Below are positions 60,117-64,000 of a DNA stretch of 64,000 nucleotides, in pieces; position 1 is the stretch's first letter; every line of letters begins with the position of its first letter. The translations under genes and the position numbers were made by a program. Under the pieces are notes generated by a model. It had not been told where the DNA came from, made no database searches, and worked only from the letters and a program-made list of their open reading frames with translations. Source of the stretch: Flavobacterium taihuense (GTDB lineage Bacteria > Bacteroidota > Bacteroidia > Flavobacteriales > Flavobacteriaceae). The stretch is from the NCBI RefSeq assembly GCF_019351435.1, contig NZ_JAHWYN010000018.1:29929-93928 (forward strand), written 5' to 3'.

Positions 60117-63100
60117 TTATTTGATTAAATATAGATAACCATCTTTTTTAACATTTGATGTTTGACCGAGCCCATCAACGGCATCATAACTTAGTATATA
60201 AAAATAAGTTCCAGTTGGTAAACCTTCATTTTTATTAATTGTTGTTCTACCTTCTGAGCGCCCTCTAAAAGCATTAGCATCATTGTCATAATTATCTTTT
60301 TCGAAAACTAACACTCCCCAACGGTTAAAGATTTCAACTTTAAAGTTTTTGAAACAAGCGTTGTCTTCTAAGTTTTCAATACGGAAATAATCATTTCTTC
60401 CATCTTCATTTGAAGAGAAAGCATTGTGTACAATTAGAGTTTTACATGGAAGTACAATACAATTACTTTTAATATCCATTATTAAAAATATGCTTTTTGG
60501 GCAATCACCAGTAATTTTATACTCATATTTGTATTTTTTTACAGGTAATCCAAAGGCATTTAAAAGGTTACCATTTAAGCCTCCTGAATTTTCAGAATCA
60601 ATCCATGTTCCATTAGTAGGGGTGCCTGTAGGTAAATATTTTGATAGGTCTACAAGAGTTATATCATCATTACATATTTTATCTTCAGGAGCAATAGTAA
60701 TTGGTTCAATTCCGGCAACATTTATTGTAATTGTTGCAGTGTCGCAATTTGTAGGATTTGCAGCTTCACAAACTTGATAATCGAATGTATATTCTCCTGC
60801 GGCAATTCCATTAGTTAAAGTGATATTTCCGTTACCATCAATTTCGATATTTTGACCTAAAGTGGTTAATAATTTAAATTTAAAATCACTAATATTTGCT
60901 GGAGCTCCATTTAATAAGTCATTAGTTAATGCGTTTCTAATTTCATCAAGTATAGAACATTGTGTTACGCTAAATGTATCATTTGTTGCTTGTATATTTG
61001 CAAATGTTTTACAAATAATACCAAAGTCAATGTCTAAATTTACTTTATTTGCATTTGTTAAAGAAGCTGCTTGAGGATTCTGATTTGTAGGTCCGCAAAC
61101 TTCAAAGCTTGTTGGTTTACCAGTTTTTGGTGAATTTGTATTTTTGCTAGTATTTGGTATTGTTTTTACTAACCCAGTGGCTCTCATTGCTGAAGATTGT
61201 GCTTCTAAGTTGGAATCCATTTTCAATTCAACTGTGTAATCTCCGAAAGCTCCAAGCGGTGGTCTGTTTCTCCAAAAACCTTGTATTCCAATAATAACAC
61301 TTGCGTTGTAATTATTAGGACCAGTTACAAATACATTTGGAGATTTTGCATTACCAAAACCGGCAGCATTTAGTTCACCAACATTGATTGCTCCTTTGTA
61401 ACTTCCATCACCATTAAGGTCAATCCATTCCCATTTGCTATAATCAAATGATCCATTAGCATCTGGTATATTTTGGGTAATCAGATTATCATTATTAGCA
61501 TCAAACCACTCATCTTGAATACCATTGTCATTTGCATCATACCATACAAAATCTCCTAAGACAGGTAAATTAGATTTGTCATATCCAAAATTGTGGAATT
61601 GGTAAACACAAATTTCCAAAGTAGTAAAGAACAAACTTGAATCTACAGGATACAATTGGTAAGCACTATTTAAATTAGCATCTTGTACTTGTAGTAAATA
61701 ATCTCCAGGAGCCATTCCTGTAAAATTATAGTACCCTTGTGCATTGGTAATTCTAATTAAAATTGGACCAGGTGTAGTTCCCTGTGGAATTAAGGTTACC
61801 GGAACATTTGCTAGAGGAGTGTTTGTTCCCGCATTGAAAACAATACCAGCCATTTTTGTAGTATTATTACAAATGACATTTATGGTTACAGTTGCTGTAT
61901 CACAATTTCCTTGGTCAGCATTTTCACAAATTTGATACACGAGAGTGTAAATTCCAGCGGGTGTGCCATCTTTCAAATCTATTGAACCGTCTGCATTCAT
62001 CGTCATATAACCTGTAGCATCGGGTGTTACTAAAGTCAAAGTAATATCGGCTGGATTTACTGCAACGGTATTCAAAGTATCATTATTAAATACGTTAAGA
62101 ACATTTGTTGCGCCATTTATTCCATCTATCGGACCAGCAGTATCATCTACAGCATCAATTTTAAATGTTGGTCTAGATGTACATATTGGATCTGATGGTG
62201 GATAATTTGCTATTACTGTTTGACTTGGATTTAATGTGAATGTTATTGAAGCAGTTGGTCTAAGGTTTTCAAAGCCATCAGCTCCTTCAATCCATTTGTT
62301 GTTAACCAAAATCCAACCTGGCCAATCAATTCCATTACCGTTTGCATCAACAATTGCACCTGGCCATACTACTTTTCCATTTAATGGTAAGTTGGTCATG
62401 GTCGTAACTACATTGTTGTTACTATCTGTCCATGTTAATGTTAATCCATTTACTGGAGTAAAATTATTTGCAGTAGTTGTATAACTAAAGTAAGGAATGT
62501 CATTGATACAAATTCCTTCTCCAGAAACAGTCATACTAGGCCCTTCAATTGTAACAGTTACTGTGGCAGTATCACAATTGGTACTGTTTAGTTTTTCACA
62601 AATTTGATAAGTCATTGTTTGCATACCTACAGGAGCGTCAGGCAATACATCTATTGAACCATCAGGATTCAACTGTAAGAAAGGATTTGATGTAACAGTT
62701 GTCAAAATAACATCGACAGATTTTACAGGAGATACGTTTAAAGTATCATTAGTGAAAACGTTGATTACATTTGGTGTAGTTTGATTTACGCCAACAATTG
62801 TACCGGCATTATCATTAACAGCATCAATTGGATTTGCTTTTTCGTTAACTGTTACAGTGTCTTCTGCAGTAATATGAGTATTACTTTCAGCTTTTGCAAT
62901 ATTAGTAACAGAGCCGTTATTCAAATCTTCTTGAGTTACGGTATAGCTTTGTGTATATTCTGAGCTAGCACCTGGTGCAAGTATTTCTATAATTGTATCT
63001 AAATTTGTTAATGGGTCTTTTACAGTTATTTGATTTAACGTTACATTACCCGTATTTTTCACGATTATGGTGTACTTAATTACATCTCCAACAACACTAT

Positions 63101-64000
63101 AATTAATAGTTGACGTCGTTTTTATAAGCTCTAATTTAGGAGATTGAGTTAGTGGTGTAATAGTACAACTAGGACAATCAGTTGTTATTGGACAAGTTGC
63201 ACAAGGTGTAGGGTCATATGAAATACTTGTTACATCTTTGTTTTCAGGGTCTTTAGCTTTAGCTATTGCCACGTTGTATACATATCCAAGATCAATATCA
63301 CTTTGAGTAATAGCATGAGTTCCAGAGAAAGTTGTTGTGTTTGTTTCACCTGCGGCTAAAGTTGATATCGCTCCTGTAACAATTGCATTTTCATCGTCAA
63401 TTGTTATATTTGTAAGAGTTACTGTTCCTGTGTTTTTAACGACGAAGCTATATTTTACATCGTCTCCTACATTAGTTATGCCATCTTGATTGCTATCTAC
63501 ATAGGTGTCTTCTTTAATAATATTAATACTTGACTCTGTAATGGTAAATGTATAATTTGCTTTACAATCATTATTATCAGTAATTTCTACTATATATGAG
63601 CCATTCGATAAATTTGAAATATCTTCTGTTGTGGCTCCGTTTGACCATGAGAAAGTATAAGGTTCTGTTCCACCTGAAACGGTAAGATTGATAGTCCCGT
63701 TGCTACAAGCAATACAGTTATTGTTATTTGTAATTACTGCTGTTGCTGTTAAAGCCGCTTGTGGTTGTCCAATGGTTACGTTACAGCTTGTTTTATATCC
63801 TAAATTGTCGGTAACGGTCACGGTATGATTGCCTGCGTTTAAGGCAATTGCTTGTGCAGTAGTTTCTCCGTTGTCCCATAAATAAGTGTAGCCAACATTT
63901 CCGCCAACGGCAGTCACTGTTGCTGTACCATTGCTGTCTCCATAACATTTAGCAGGAGCGTCTTGAACAATGCTACAGGATAAAACATCAGGTTGTGTGA
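60117..64000 (-). CDS. SprB-like giant adhesin with T9SS type B sorting domain, 5' part outside window
   Basis: The frame stays open to the window end. 1293 residues are visible and no start is seen. In order: SprB-type repeats (about 63,990-63,540: AKCYGDSNGTATVTA, GNHTVTVTD), two DUF11-type repeats (63,520-63,280 and 63,130-62,870, FVVKNTGTVTLTNI), three cadherin/Ig-like tandem units ending QICE-NCDTATVTV (near 62,830, 62,160 and 60,990), an SdrD-B-like pair with GDFVWYDANDNGIQDE (about 61,860-61,000), and the type B CTD (HNAFSSNEDGRNDYF to the end, about 60,440-60,117). Type B tails route proteins through the T9SS, here probably with the PorP/SprF protein. It is a surface adhesin, perhaps for gliding. 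Confidence 0.9.
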   Translation of the reverse strand, partial: TQPDVLSCSIVQDAPAKCYGDSNGTATVTAVGGNVGYTYLWDNGETTAQAIALNAGNHTVTVTDNLGYKTSCNVTIGQPQAALTATAVITNNNNCIACSNGTINLTVSGGTEPYTFSWSNGATTEDISNLSNGSYIVEITDNNDCKANYTFTITESSINIIKEDTYVDSNQDGITNVGDDVKYSFVVKNTGTVTLTNITIDDENAIVTGAISTLAAGETNTTTFSGTHAITQSDIDLGYVYNVAIAKAKDPENKDVTSISYDPTPCATCPITTDCPSCTITPLTQSPKLELIKTTSTINYSVVGDVIKYTIIVKNTGNVTLNQITVKDPLTNLDTIIEILAPGASSEYTQSYTVTQEDLNNGSVTNIAKAESNTHITAEDTVTVNEKANPIDAVNDNAGTIVGVNQTTPNVINVFTNDTLNVSPVKSVDVILTTVTSNPFLQLNPDGSIDVLPDAPVGMQTMTYQICEKLNSTNCDTATVTVTIEGPSMTVSGEGICINDIPYFSYTTTANNFTPVNGLTLTWTDSNNNVVTTMTNLPLNGKVVWPGAIVDANGNGIDWPGWILVNNKWIEGADGFENLRPTASITFTLNPSQTVIANYPPSDPICTSRPTFKIDAVDDTAGPIDGINGATNVLNVFNNDTLNTVAVNPADITLTLVTPDATGYMTMNADGSIDLKDGTPAGIYTLVYQICENADQGNCDTATVTINVICNNTTKMAGIVFNAGTNTPLANVPVTLIPQGTTPGPILIRITNAQGYYNFTGMAPGDYLLQVQDANLNSAYQLYPVDSSLFFTTLEICVYQFHNFGYDKSNLPVLGDFVWYDANDNGIQDEWFDANNDNLITQNIPDANGSFDYSKWEWIDLNGDGSYKGAINVGELNAAGFGNAKSPNVFVTGPNNYNASVIIGIQGFWRNRPPLGAFGDYTVELKMDSNLEAQSSAMRATGLVKTIPNTSKNTNSPKTGKPTSFEVCGPTNQNPQAASLTNANKVNLDIDFGIICKTFANIQATNDTFSVTQCSILDEIRNALTNDLLNGAPANISDFKFKLLTTLGQNIEIDGNGNITLTNGIAAGEYTFDYQVCEAANPTNCDTATITINVAGIEPITIAPEDKICNDDITLVDLSKYLPTGTPTNGTWIDSENSGGLNGNLLNAFGLPVKKYKYEYKITGDCPKSIFLIMDIKSNCIVLPCKTLIVHNAFSSNEDGRNDYFRIENLEDNACFKNFKVEIFNRWGVLVFEKDNYDNDANAFRGRSEGRTTINKNEGLPTGTYFYILSYDAVDGLGQTSNVKKDGYLYLIK

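Overview
The window looks like chromosomal DNA from a Flavobacterium-type member of the Bacteroidota. The evidence is an AT-rich sequence, SusC/SusD pairs, a SprB-like adhesin with a type B type IX secretion tail beside a PorP/SprF protein, bacillithiol synthase BshA, and promoters of the Bacteroidota form (TTG or TTTG, about 19 bases, TAnnTTTG). No tRNA, rRNA, CRISPR array, transposase or phage gene was found.

Region 1 (1-19,700) is mainly a metal-resistance island behind two PAP2 phosphatases. It holds a CzcA-like RND pump fused to its own TolC-type channel, an adaptor, an MFS gene broken by one amber codon, a Zn/Cd-type P1B ATPase, a Cys-rich exported protein and a second CusA-like system. 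The second system has a heavy-metal-binding lipoprotein, a pump split into two in-frame halves by a hairpin element, a TolC channel and two adaptors with metal-binding heads. TM4 motifs suggest divalent cations for the first pump and Cu(I)/Ag(I) for the second. No metal regulator is visible.

Region 2 (19,850-34,700) is a mix. It has an orphan HhH plus nuclease-like protein, bshA, a legible decayed outer-membrane barrel gene, aroC, a dicarboxylate symporter, a TPR hybrid kinase, Hsp20, a DEAD-box helicase, histidine-degradation genes hutG and hutI around a coiled-coil membrane protein, glutaminyl cyclase and the SRP RNA.

Region 3 (34,800-49,700) has an SDR enzyme and a TalC/FSA-type transaldolase, then a GlcNAc/chitin-oligomer utilisation locus. 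That locus contains an inner-membrane sugar porter, a LytS/LytT two-component pair, SusC/SusD, NagB fused to a PIG-L domain, and a GH20 hexosaminidase. The interval between the LytS/LytT pair and susC carries a direct repeat with the 21-bp period expected of a LytTR site.

Region 4 (49,800-56,250) is housekeeping: an ABC-F ATPase, a 58-codon lipoprotein gene, pyrR-pyrB, a small STAS-like protein, RNase Z, PdxH and a CAP-domain lipoprotein.

Region 5 (56,288-64,000, minus strand) is a gliding/T9SS cluster read in the order giant adhesin (cut by the window end), PorP/SprF, TPR stub, OmpA-family protein with TPR and beta-propeller repeats.
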